Assembly (NCBI GenBank): GCA_015231885.1
Contig: JADGAT010000036.1
Coordinates: forward strand, 1 to 48,274
DNA from: SAR324 cluster bacterium
GTDB taxonomy: Bacteria; SAR324; NAC60-12
Length of the DNA stretch: 48,274 nucleotides
Reading direction: 5' to 3'
The position numbers and the translations under genes are program-made. Position 1 is the first letter of the stretch. Each line of letters begins with the position of its first letter. The notes below the pieces were generated by a model. That model searched no databases, was not told the DNA's origin, and saw nothing but the letters and a program-made list of their open reading frames with translations. Of the stretch, positions 17,263 to 25,140 are shown in pieces.

Positions 17263-20200
17263 ATGGCAACACAGGCAGTGGAAATGAAAGAGGCACCTGA
17301 AGCAGGCCCTCCGAAACGCCAGTACAAGGTCCGTTTTTTGAGCAACAAGCCGTGCCATTCCGACTCCGATGTTCAAGAATTCCTCCGTGTGTTCAACCAG
17401 GATAATTTTGAAGGAGAAATCTCTGAACAAAAAATCACAAACCGTCAACAGGGCAAAGGTCAAAAAAATCAAACGGTGCGTACTGTGGATCCTGCTGCTG
17501 ATCCTTATGCTGCCAGGCGATGGCTCAATAGCCTGATCCAGCAGCCAAACAGCGTGATGCTGCTTAAAATTGACAGGATCAAAGGTGAGCCTTTGGTTGT
17601 TCCTGCGGTGATGAAAGAATTGTTCAGGAATAATCGGAGTGCGGTTATTTGTGGTGCCAGTGCCGCTATACAGCGTCAGCTGCAAGCGGGCGTGGATCTT
17701 GAGTTTAAGCAGATCCCTCCAATGATTGCAGCTGATAAGGAACTGTTGGACTCTCTGCTGGAACGTATTAAACGTAAGACGGGTTTTCAAAGTTCGCTGC
17801 GTTCTATTGGAGAGCTTTCTTTTCTTTCCGACGAGATGAAGGAAAAAATCAAAACCATTCAGAGCGGAAAACCATTTCCTCCTTTGAGTGATCCTGAAGT
17901 CGTCAATCTGTGCCTGCTGTCTGATTTGTGTTCTCGCTATGAAGGCGTATTACAATCGTTTACCCGGTCTTTTCAAGAAGGGGAACAGCCAGTATCTACG
18001 CTCTCCGGTATATTTGATACCTTGACTTCAGATGTCACGCCTCCTCAGCTGATTCGTGAATTTTTACCGTTTGCCCATTCCGAAGATCATTCCAACATCA
18101 AAAATAAGGCGCTGCTCTGTGGATACATCTATAAGAATCTGATGGAGTGTGATAAATCCAGTAAAAAAGAAGTAAGGCAAACGCGATTCACTTTCAATCA
18201 GAAGCTTCGCGATATTGTGATTCGGCAACGTATTCCCTCAGATACCAGCGCATTCCGCCAATGCTTTTTTCTGACAGAACAAAGGGATGTTGAAAAAATA
18301 GTGGGCCAGACGGTGATGCCTATTTTTAACAAGCTGGAACAATTTGTGGAAAGTGGAGAACCCGAACTGGGAGCAGAAGACCGGATTGAGCTGTTTAAAT
18401 TCATTATACAAATTGCCAAAAAAGGGAGAGAGCGGGAATCGGATGAGGAACAAGCAAAGCCTAAACCTAAGCCGCAGGTGGCGCGTTCCGCTTTTGCTCA
18501 GGCAATGCACAAGAGCAAAGAAGAGCCTGCTGTAGAACAAAGTTCTGAAATGGAGCGTATGGTGGCTCGGAAGATATTTTCTCAGATCTATCTGCAGAAT
18601 TTTGACCTGTTTGCTTTGTGGGATCCCCAGTCAGAGTCTTATCCGTTGGTCGATAAACCCAAAGATCTGATCCGACAGCTCCTGATGACGGAATTATCCC
18701 GTCAAGAGTTAGTCGATATTGTTCGCCGCCTCCGGGAGATGCTGCATCCCTATGAAAAAATTGTGGCCACTCTGCAAAAAAAAATCATTGAATCCATTGA
18801 AGGCAGAGAAGGTTTAAAAACCAAGGAATTGGAACATGTTTATATTGTGAATTCTTTACCAGAAGTGGTCAACTACAGATTTGATGTAGGAACGACTTCT
18901 ATCCATTCCATTGAACGCAGTTGTACACGAACAGTCTTGTCAGACCGTCTGGGGCTGAATATCTCCCTCAAACCACGGAAAGAATCGGATGTTACTCTAT
19001 TTGTGCAGCCCAACTTGCCAAAACTGGGAGTGTTCCAGAATGATGCGGAGTTAGTGGCGAAAGCCTACGTGGCATTATTAGGAGACCGGGTTTCCAACCG
19101 TGTTAAACAATTCACGGATCACAAGATCAACCATTTGATGCGGACTTACCGAAAAAATTTCTTTGAAATGCTTTATGAGTTTGTGTCGGTGCAGAGCAAT
19201 ACTCCCATATCTCGCATACAGCTGGTTAAATTCTTGAAATCCCATAATTTGCTTGCCAACTTGATGGACAAAGGCTGGGAAGAAGGGGACACCAACGAAA
19301 ATTTTGATCCGATGCTTCCCATGGATATAATAGAAGGCAAAGAAACCATCAAGCTGCCAGAGGAATTTCAAAGTTTTCAGCAGATTTATCAGGAACATTT
19401 TCAAACATTTGCTAAATTGATGCAAGATGTGAAAGCAAGTGCCACCAAGTATCCAGAACAGGACAATCCGAATTTGGTACTGTGGATTTTGTTTCAGAAA
19501 GGAATTTACAATTTTGCTTCTTCGCCTGCCCAGAAGATTTTGAAAGAAACCGTTTTTTATAAATACCTCCACGATTTTCTGGTCTTTGTTTCTTCCAAAC
19601 ACTTCAAAGAATTTACCCAGGAATTGAATACAAAAGGCGTCAATTTATATGTACCAAGAAAATATCGGGAGCTCCTCTATTTAGGATCACACTTCGGTTT
19701 TTTGGTCAAAGAAAAAATAGTCCGTTACAACTTGAAGCCCACTCCTGCTTCTATTGAAGACCTGGACAAGTTGTCCAAAATTTTTATTAAGGAACTGGAT
19801 GAGGAAATACAAAAGGACAATCCTCGCAAAGGGGCAGAATCTCTCAGTAAACTGGTGCTTACTTTTCGCCGTGCTAATCATATTTGGTCTGATTTTAGCC
19901 GCAGTTTGACCATTGCGTGTGTCGATCGGATTTTAACAGAAACGTCGGTCAAGGATGTTGTGCCGGGTAAGGTGCTGCCCCAGCATTTGAAAGCATCGGT
20001 TCCTGATAAAAGAAAATTATGCCTGGGCAAATCCATTGTCAGTGGTCAGGCTACCGATTTTTCCAAGGTATTGCAGGGCAGCGAGGAGATGGGGGATGTC
20101 CTGAAGAACGATGATATCAATTGCACCACTTTGGATGAATTTGCAATCGCAGTGCATAAAATTGAAAGACTGAGTAGTGATCTGGAGCACTATGCGGGCT

Positions 20201-20883
20201 TGGCAAATGATGTGCTGGGAATCACACGGATGCTCACCTGCAATAAAGTGGAAGCTCCGTTTGTTTCAAAACTGGAAACGTGTGGGGAATTGTTGAACAA
20301 GCTTCTTTCCAAATCGCTGCGGGATATTTCAGAAAATGATATAGAACAGGCACACAAAATTGCTTCCCAAATGAGGGCGGTTCGTTTGAAACTCCAGGAC
20401 ATCCGGCTTGGGGAAAAAGAAAAACGCTTTATTTCCAAACTTCGTGATGAATTGGAGGCCTTACGGAGTGATGGGCATCAGTCAAAAATGAACTTCAGTG
20501 ATGTCTTTATTTTGGAGAAAACAGACATCAAGGTAGTGGAAAAAGACAAAGACGGGAAACAAGTGCAAAAAAAGAAGGAGGTGGAAGTCAGTGCGGCACA
20601 TCAAACTTTTGTAGATCGTATCCGGGAAGTTATAAAAATTCATAAAATTTTGAACAAAAAGTACTATTTCATTTTTTCTCCAGAAGGACAAAAGAAGAAA
20701 CAAATTTCTTATTTATTGAATATTGTTCGCGTCCTGATATCGCTCAAAGGCAAATCCGTTCGGTTTTATCTGGATACCACAACCCTGGACTCTACCCAGC
20801 AAAAGGAAATTGCCACCTTGATCCAACCCTCCAATTTTTATCGACAGGCTGATCTGTTTGTGGAGACCAAGGCCGTTTCCTGA
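17263..20883 (+). CDS. Very large (1206 aa) cytoplasmic protein of unknown family
   Basis: I do not recognise this protein. It is soluble-looking, with no signal peptide or transmembrane helix, and is largely helical and charged. Visible parts: a Pro/Lys-rich N terminus; an alpha/beta-looking segment (about 95-150: VMLLKIDRIKGEPLVVPAVMKELF..AVICGASAAI); a Lys/Pro/Glu linker near 385-430; long helical regions from 430 to 1000; and a Lys-rich loop near 1100 (EKDKDGKQVQKKKEV) before a conserved-looking C-terminal helix-strand block. No Walker, kinase or nuclease motif stands out. Codon use looks like the neighbours. No strong ribosome site precedes the ATG. It is monocistronic, with decayed lysA upstream and a convergent fmdB-type gene downstream. 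Confidence 0.85.
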   Translation: MATQAVEMKEAPEAGPPKRQYKVRFLSNKPCHSDSDVQEFLRVFNQDNFEGEISEQKITNRQQGKGQKNQTVRTVDPAADPYAARRWLNSLIQQPNSVMLLKIDRIKGEPLVVPAVMKELFRNNRSAVICGASAAIQRQLQAGVDLEFKQIPPMIAADKELLDSLLERIKRKTGFQSSLRSIGELSFLSDEMKEKIKTIQSGKPFPPLSDPEVVNLCLLSDLCSRYEGVLQSFTRSFQEGEQPVSTLSGIFDTLTSDVTPPQLIREFLPFAHSEDHSNIKNKALLCGYIYKNLMECDKSSKKEVRQTRFTFNQKLRDIVIRQRIPSDTSAFRQCFFLTEQRDVEKIVGQTVMPIFNKLEQFVESGEPELGAEDRIELFKFIIQIAKKGRERESDEEQAKPKPKPQVARSAFAQAMHKSKEEPAVEQSSEMERMVARKIFSQIYLQNFDLFALWDPQSESYPLVDKPKDLIRQLLMTELSRQELVDIVRRLREMLHPYEKIVATLQKKIIESIEGREGLKTKELEHVYIVNSLPEVVNYRFDVGTTSIHSIERSCTRTVLSDRLGLNISLKPRKESDVTLFVQPNLPKLGVFQNDAELVAKAYVALLGDRVSNRVKQFTDHKINHLMRTYRKNFFEMLYEFVSVQSNTPISRIQLVKFLKSHNLLANLMDKGWEEGDTNENFDPMLPMDIIEGKETIKLPEEFQSFQQIYQEHFQTFAKLMQDVKASATKYPEQDNPNLVLWILFQKGIYNFASSPAQKILKETVFYKYLHDFLVFVSSKHFKEFTQELNTKGVNLYVPRKYRELLYLGSHFGFLVKEKIVRYNLKPTPASIEDLDKLSKIFIKELDEEIQKDNPRKGAESLSKLVLTFRRANHIWSDFSRSLTIACVDRILTETSVKDVVPGKVLPQHLKASVPDKRKLCLGKSIVSGQATDFSKVLQGSEEMGDVLKNDDINCTTLDEFAIAVHKIERLSSDLEHYAGLANDVLGITRMLTCNKVEAPFVSKLETCGELLNKLLSKSLRDISENDIEQAHKIASQMRAVRLKLQDIRLGEKEKRFISKLRDELEALRSDGHQSKMNFSDVFILEKTDIKVVEKDKDGKQVQKKKEVEVSAAHQTFVDRIREVIKIHKILNKKYYFIFSPEGQKKKQISYLLNIVRVLISLKGKSVRFYLDTTTLDSTQQKEIATLIQPSNFYRQADLFVETKAVS

Positions 20884-20913
20884 GAAGAGATGCTCTTATT
20901 AAAATAATACCGT

Positions 20914-20932
20914 TCAGTCTGAACCAGACTGA
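20914..20932. terminator. Short convergent hairpin
   Basis: Perfect seven-base arms (TCAGTCT / AGACTGA) enclose five bases between the convergent 1206-residue gene and the FmdB-type gene. No strong T-tract is present, so it is a weak candidate bidirectional terminator. Confidence 0.35.
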
Positions 20933-20941
20933 TTAAGCCGC

Positions 20942-21181
20942 TCAGGTGAAACCATTGTTGGCACACATCGGTGCTGGTTCACTGCTCGCACATGGCGGCG
21001 TGTAACCACCAGTGGCGCATGGAACGGCAGCGGACCCTCCTACTGCAAATGTACTGAACATTCTACTGGTTTGAGCACTGCCGCATTTTGGACAGTCCAG
21101 GGGAGCATCCATTTCAGTACTGCGGCGTAACTCTGAAAAATGACTGGAACAAGATCCACACGTGTATTCGTAAAGGGGCAT
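20942..21181 (-). CDS. FmdB-family zinc-ribbon protein
   Basis: The 79-residue protein begins MPLYEYTCGSC, the hallmark of the FmdB putative regulatory family, with zinc-ligand pairs C8/C11 and C30/C33 (DCPKCG) and the typical SRMFST after the ribbon. The tail is rich in Gly, Pro, Ala and Cys (a further four Cys), also usual for the family. The biological role of these small proteins is mostly unknown; they have been linked to regulation of amide-metabolising operons. It is a single gene, convergent with the large unknown protein. Confidence 0.85.
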   Translation of the reverse strand: MPLYEYTCGSCSSHFSELRRSTEMDAPLDCPKCGSAQTSRMFSTFAVGGSAAVPCATGGYTPPCASSEPAPMCANNGFT

Positions 21182-21308
21182 TTATTTCTCCATCGTCTAC
21201 AAGATTGGGGGTGTTTTCAAAATTTATTATAGTTTCTCAGTGGTATGGGTAATATACCATCTATTTTTTTTGCAATCAATAATCCTTCTCTCAGGTTTGT
21301 GAAATTTC

Positions 21309-22091
21309 ATGATAATGATTGAAAAATGGCGTTTTATAGAAGATCTCAATCAACCTGGAAGCACAAACATGGCTGCCGATTATAGCGTGCTCAAGCAATT
21401 TCGTCCAGGGGACTCCCCTGTTTTGCGATTGTATACATGGAACCGTCCTACTCTGTCTGTCGGGAAAAATCAGAAGCTGGGACAGATTAATTTAGACTGG
21501 TGCCGAGACAGTGAAATTCCTATTGTGCGCCGTATTACAGGGGGCCAGGCCGTATTGCATGGAAATGATATTACCTATTCTCTGGTTGGAGATATCAAAA
21601 GTCACTTGTTTTCAGGAGGCATCCTGCAAACATACCAAATCATTTCAACCTGTTTTTTCCAGTTTTTTCAGAAACTGGGGTTGTCTCCGGTCTTGCAGCC
21701 TCACTCTCGCCGACAGCGTAGTGCTCAAGCTTCAGATGTCTGCTTTGAGGTGCCTTCTGCTTTTGAAATTTTGATCGATGGACGGAAAATCATTGGCAAT
21801 GCACAGCGTCAAACATCGGTTGCCTTTTTGCAGCATGGGACCATCCCTATTGGTGATCAGGTGCCTTTGCTGATTCGCGTTTTTAAAAATATTTCTGCAG
21901 AAACACTGTATTCCAAGGTGACCTCTCTGGAAACATTGGGCGTATTGGAGCATCATTCCTTAGAAAAGATTTGGCAGTTATTGATTGATTCTTTCCAAGA
22001 GGTCTTTCATATTTGTCTTCATAAACAGAGCTGGTCATCGGAAGAAATGACGGCTATTGCAAAAGAAACCGTTGTTTTTCAGCCGCTTTGA
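21309..22091 (+). CDS. lipM: LipM-type lipoate/octanoyl transferase (BPL_LplA_LipB family)
   Basis: The 260-residue enzyme has the cofactor-transferase signature VRRITGGQAVLHGNDITYSLV (RRITGG at 74-79), then DVCFEVPSAFEILIDGRKIIGNAQRQ...LQHGTIPI. The conserved catalytic-type Cys145 before the PSA/FE segment and Lys160 in GRKIIG match LipM, which moves octanoate from acyl carrier protein to GcvH or E2 domains; LplA-type ligases lack that Cys. It probably supports lipoylation of dehydrogenase complexes. The start could be the first or second in-frame ATG (21309 or 21315). LplA remains possible. Confidence 0.8.
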   Translation: MIMIEKWRFIEDLNQPGSTNMAADYSVLKQFRPGDSPVLRLYTWNRPTLSVGKNQKLGQINLDWCRDSEIPIVRRITGGQAVLHGNDITYSLVGDIKSHLFSGGILQTYQIISTCFFQFFQKLGLSPVLQPHSRRQRSAQASDVCFEVPSAFEILIDGRKIIGNAQRQTSVAFLQHGTIPIGDQVPLLIRVFKNISAETLYSKVTSLETLGVLEHHSLEKIWQLLIDSFQEVFHICLHKQSWSSEEMTAIAKETVVFQPL

Positions 22092-22145
22092 TGGCAGGAA
22101 CCGGGGCGGAATGTTATCTTTCATCCAACCGACAATAAAGGCAGC

Positions 22146-23081
22146 ATGAGTCAGGAAAGGTGTTATTTATGTGAAGAATCCATGCCGGAAGGGCAGTCGT
22201 TTTATGAAGATCATGGTGTGATGGTCTGCCTTCCTTGTTTCCGGGACACGGCTCGCTGCAAAAAGTGTAAGTTCCCATCGCATCAACTGGAGGTATATCC
22301 AGGAATGGGATCTATCTGTGAATTTTGCAGGGCAAAGTTTACTGACACAGGCATGAGTTGCTACTTATGCAGTAAGAACATTCCCTCCTGGATGTCATAC
22401 TATGCCGATTATGAAAAGACAGTATGTCAGGAATGCTTTGCAGAAGCCGATCGATGTTTTTTATGCCGCTTTCCCCATTCTGCAGAGTACCTGACCAATT
22501 TGGGACATATTTGTGAATTTTGTCAGAAAGATGTCGTGAAAGATGGTATGGATCTGGATCCGCTGCTGGAACCATTGAAAGCTTTTTTAAAGCAGTATCA
22601 GCATGATCCTCCTGACTCTGTTTCCCTGCAATGGACCAACTGGAATCTGATTCTGGGCATGCAGATTGATGCACCTACTAACATAAAAATTAAATTTCTG
22701 GATGAATTTCTCCATTTTGGTTATCCTGTCTACTACCTAAAAGAAAAATTCTACATCATCCAGGGAATTTCACGACAACACTTTATGCCGCATATGGCTG
22801 GGCAATTGGCTGCTGCCGATTTGTGCAGCACCTATCAACAGCCTCATTTACTGGGCAACTCTCCATTTGCTCAATTAGCACGCGGGTGGTGTCATTGGGT
22901 GGCGTATTCGACCGCCCAAATTTTGCAATATACCGTTGTACAAAAACAATTGGGCCGCTGGCCTGAGCAGTTTCAAGAGGAATTTCAAAAGTTTCAGGCA
23001 ATGTCTGAATATAGAAAATCTAAAGAAATCATTACCATCACCCAGGGCACTCTGAAGGAATATGCCCTGAAGTATCTTTGA
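22146..23081 (+). CDS. Tandem LIM-like zinc-finger protein with a DA1-like C-terminal domain lacking HExxH
   Basis: The 311-residue protein has eight CxxC pairs in two similar repeats: C6/C9, C28/C31, C38/C41, C58/C61, then C72/C75, C94/C97, C104/C107, C123/C126. Each repeat has the spacing of a two-zinc LIM-like module. The remaining 180 residues resemble the DA1 family, in which a LIM region precedes a zinc peptidase with HExxH and a later EGICQ-type motif. Here the equivalent stretch reads MAGQLAAADLC (about 217-227) and ARGWCHW, so the metal-binding His and the Glu are absent. If the family match is right, it is a catalytically dead or diverged member. AAAGG precedes the ATG. Confidence 0.7.
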   Translation: MSQERCYLCEESMPEGQSFYEDHGVMVCLPCFRDTARCKKCKFPSHQLEVYPGMGSICEFCRAKFTDTGMSCYLCSKNIPSWMSYYADYEKTVCQECFAEADRCFLCRFPHSAEYLTNLGHICEFCQKDVVKDGMDLDPLLEPLKAFLKQYQHDPPDSVSLQWTNWNLILGMQIDAPTNIKIKFLDEFLHFGYPVYYLKEKFYIIQGISRQHFMPHMAGQLAAADLCSTYQQPHLLGNSPFAQLARGWCHWVAYSTAQILQYTVVQKQLGRWPEQFQEEFQKFQAMSEYRKSKEIITITQGTLKEYALKYL

Positions 23082-23156
23082 ATGAATTTATTCGAGACAT
23101 AAAGATAAACCAAAAGCGGATTGGTGTATCATTCTTAATTTTTAATTGATTCACGT

Positions 23157-23810
23157 ATGTCGTCTCAAGCAATCATTTTTGATTTGGATGGAACCTTGCT
23201 CGACTCACTGGATGATTTGGGAGACTCCGTTAATGTCGTCTTGAAAAATAAGGGTTTTCCCACTCACTCTATGGAATCCTATCGTTATTTTATTGGAGAG
23301 GGTGCACGTATGCTCTTGGTACGTGCTTTGCCGGAAAGCCAGAGAAATGAGAACACCATTACGGAGTGCCTGGAAGCCTTTTATCAGTGTTATAGCAAAA
23401 ACTGGAATATGAAAACGAAACCGTATGCTGGTGTGGATTCGGTTCTGAATGAACTGGCTTCTCGCGAAATAAAAATGGCCATTTTTTCCAATAAACCTCA
23501 TGAATTTGTCTTACAATTTGTGGACGAATGGCTTTCCAATTGGAAGTTTGATGCCATACTGGGACAGCAGGATTCGTTGCCTCGCAAACCAGATCCGGCA
23601 GGAGCCTTTCAAATTTCAGCGCAATTGAAAATGCGTCCTGAACAGTTTCTTTACTTCGGAGACTCAGGAACCGATATGCAGACCGCATCTGCGGCTAATA
23701 TGTTTCCTGTGGGAGTGCTGTGGGGTTTTCGCCCTTTGGAAGAATTGAAAAAGATGGGAGCTAAAGCCGTGATTGAAAAACCTGAAGAAATTTTACAATT
23801 TTTAGACTGA
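23157..23810 (+). CDS. HAD-family phosphatase (phosphoglycolate phosphatase-like)
   Basis: The 217-residue enzyme has HAD motif I DLDGTLLDS (9-17, nucleophile Asp9), motif II FSNKP, a motif III Lys near RKPDP, and motif IV FGDSGTDMQTA. The helical cap between motifs I and II places it with the Gph/PGMB subgroup. Likely substrates are small phosphomonoesters such as 2-phosphoglycolate from DNA repair or photorespiration-like metabolism, but related enzymes vary widely. It precedes the receiver-cyclase gene by only 24 bases and may share its transcript. Confidence 0.85.
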   Translation: MSSQAIIFDLDGTLLDSLDDLGDSVNVVLKNKGFPTHSMESYRYFIGEGARMLLVRALPESQRNENTITECLEAFYQCYSKNWNMKTKPYAGVDSVLNELASREIKMAIFSNKPHEFVLQFVDEWLSNWKFDAILGQQDSLPRKPDPAGAFQISAQLKMRPEQFLYFGDSGTDMQTASAANMFPVGVLWGFRPLEELKKMGAKAVIEKPEEILQFLD

Positions 23811-23834
23811 ACGTCTCTATCATTTGAGATCCAT

Positions 23835-25121
23835 ATGGTTTTTTCTATTTTATTTGTTGATGATGAGGCTGATTTGTCAGAACTCATTAAAATGAAATTC
23901 AGAAAACAAATCAAAACCGGAGAATTGAAGTTTATCTTTGCTCTCAATGGAGTGGAGGCACTGGATTGTCTCAAAAATAATTTGGGAGTGGATGTGATGA
24001 TCACTGATATCAATATGCCTGGCATGGACGGTTTGACATTGCTTAGTGATGTTCAGAAACATTATCCGCACATCAAATCTATTGTGGTGTCTGCTTATGG
24101 TGATATGAAAAATATAAGGGCCTCTATGAATTTGGGTGCCTTTGATTTTTTAACAAAACCTTTCAATTTTGGAGATTTTGAGATCACTCTCTCCAAGACA
24201 TTAGAGGTCGTAGAAAAACAAAAGCAAAATATCAAAATTCTTCATGAAAAAGAGGAATCGCTGCAGAGATCGCTGGAAGATCAAAAGCAGCTGACCAAGG
24301 CATATGAAAAGTTTATCCCTCGTGAATTTTTAGAGTTGTTGAAGAAAAAAAGTATTCTAGAAATTCAACTGGGAGATCATATTCAAAAGGAAATGACGAT
24401 TCTCTTTTCAGATATTCGTGGATTTACTACCTTGTCTGAGAGTATGTCCATTGAAGAAAACTTCAAATTTCTCAATTCCTACCTCAGTCATATGGTTCCG
24501 ATTGTTAAAAAGAACAACGGTTTTGTTGATAAATACATTGGAGATTCGATCATGGCCCTTTTTGCTAATCAGGCTGATGATGCACTCCAGGCGGCCAATG
24601 ACATGCTGGAAGCCTTGACTGAGTATAACGCAGAGCGCAACCAAGCCGACTATGGCAGTATTAAAATCGGAATTGGCATCAACACCGGTGAGTTGATGCT
24701 CGGGACTCTTGGGGATACGGGGCGTATGGAAAGTACAGTAATCAGCGATGCTGTGAACTTGTCATCCAGGATTGAACAATTGACCAAAGTTTATGATGTG
24801 CCACTCCTGATTAGCAACGAAACTTTTCTGGAATTGCGTAATCCCCATTTGCATGCTCTCCGCATCATTGATTATGTTCAGGTTAAGGGAAAATCACGGC
24901 CTGTTTTGATTTATGAGGTATTTGACAAAGAGGAACCGGAGATGCGTGACAAAAAATTGGAAGCAAAACGATTCTTTGAAAATGCGTTGCTGATGTATCA
25001 AACCAAGGAATATGAAGAAGCCTTGAAACAGCTCAAAGAATGTCTAATGATCCACCCCACGGACCGGCCTACCCAGATTTATATTGAGCGTTGCGATTAT
25101 GGACTTCAGTTCGATTCGTAG
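23835..25121 (+). CDS. Response regulator with class III adenylate cyclase output
   Basis: The 428-residue protein has a receiver domain (1-120) with phospho-acceptor Asp58 in MITDINMPGMDG and Lys108 in LTKPF. A coiled-coil linker follows (about 125-165), then a class III cyclase domain (about 185-355). The cyclase has both metal aspartates (Asp193 in FSDIRGFTT, Asp237 in IGDSIMALF), Lys233 and Asp305 consistent with adenine specificity, and the NLSSR catalytic Asn/Arg pair. The last 60 residues look like one or two TPR-type helices (AKRFFENALLMYQTKEYEEALKQL). It should make cAMP in response to phosphorylation by an unlinked histidine kinase. Confidence 0.9.
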   Translation: MVFSILFVDDEADLSELIKMKFRKQIKTGELKFIFALNGVEALDCLKNNLGVDVMITDINMPGMDGLTLLSDVQKHYPHIKSIVVSAYGDMKNIRASMNLGAFDFLTKPFNFGDFEITLSKTLEVVEKQKQNIKILHEKEESLQRSLEDQKQLTKAYEKFIPREFLELLKKKSILEIQLGDHIQKEMTILFSDIRGFTTLSESMSIEENFKFLNSYLSHMVPIVKKNNGFVDKYIGDSIMALFANQADDALQAANDMLEALTEYNAERNQADYGSIKIGIGINTGELMLGTLGDTGRMESTVISDAVNLSSRIEQLTKVYDVPLLISNETFLELRNPHLHALRIIDYVQVKGKSRPVLIYEVFDKEEPEMRDKKLEAKRFFENALLMYQTKEYEEALKQLKECLMIHPTDRPTQIYIERCDYGLQFDS

Positions 25122-25140
25122 CGTAGCACACGCGTCAATT

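Noticed and set aside
17257..17790. 177-residue minus-strand frame opposite the large orphan
   Set aside because: It lies wholly within the 1206-residue gene, has no ribosome site, and its composition looks like reverse-strand noise.
19078..19602. 174-residue minus-strand frame inside the large orphan gene
   Set aside because: Shadow frame; the plus-strand frame is continuous across it and has normal codon use.
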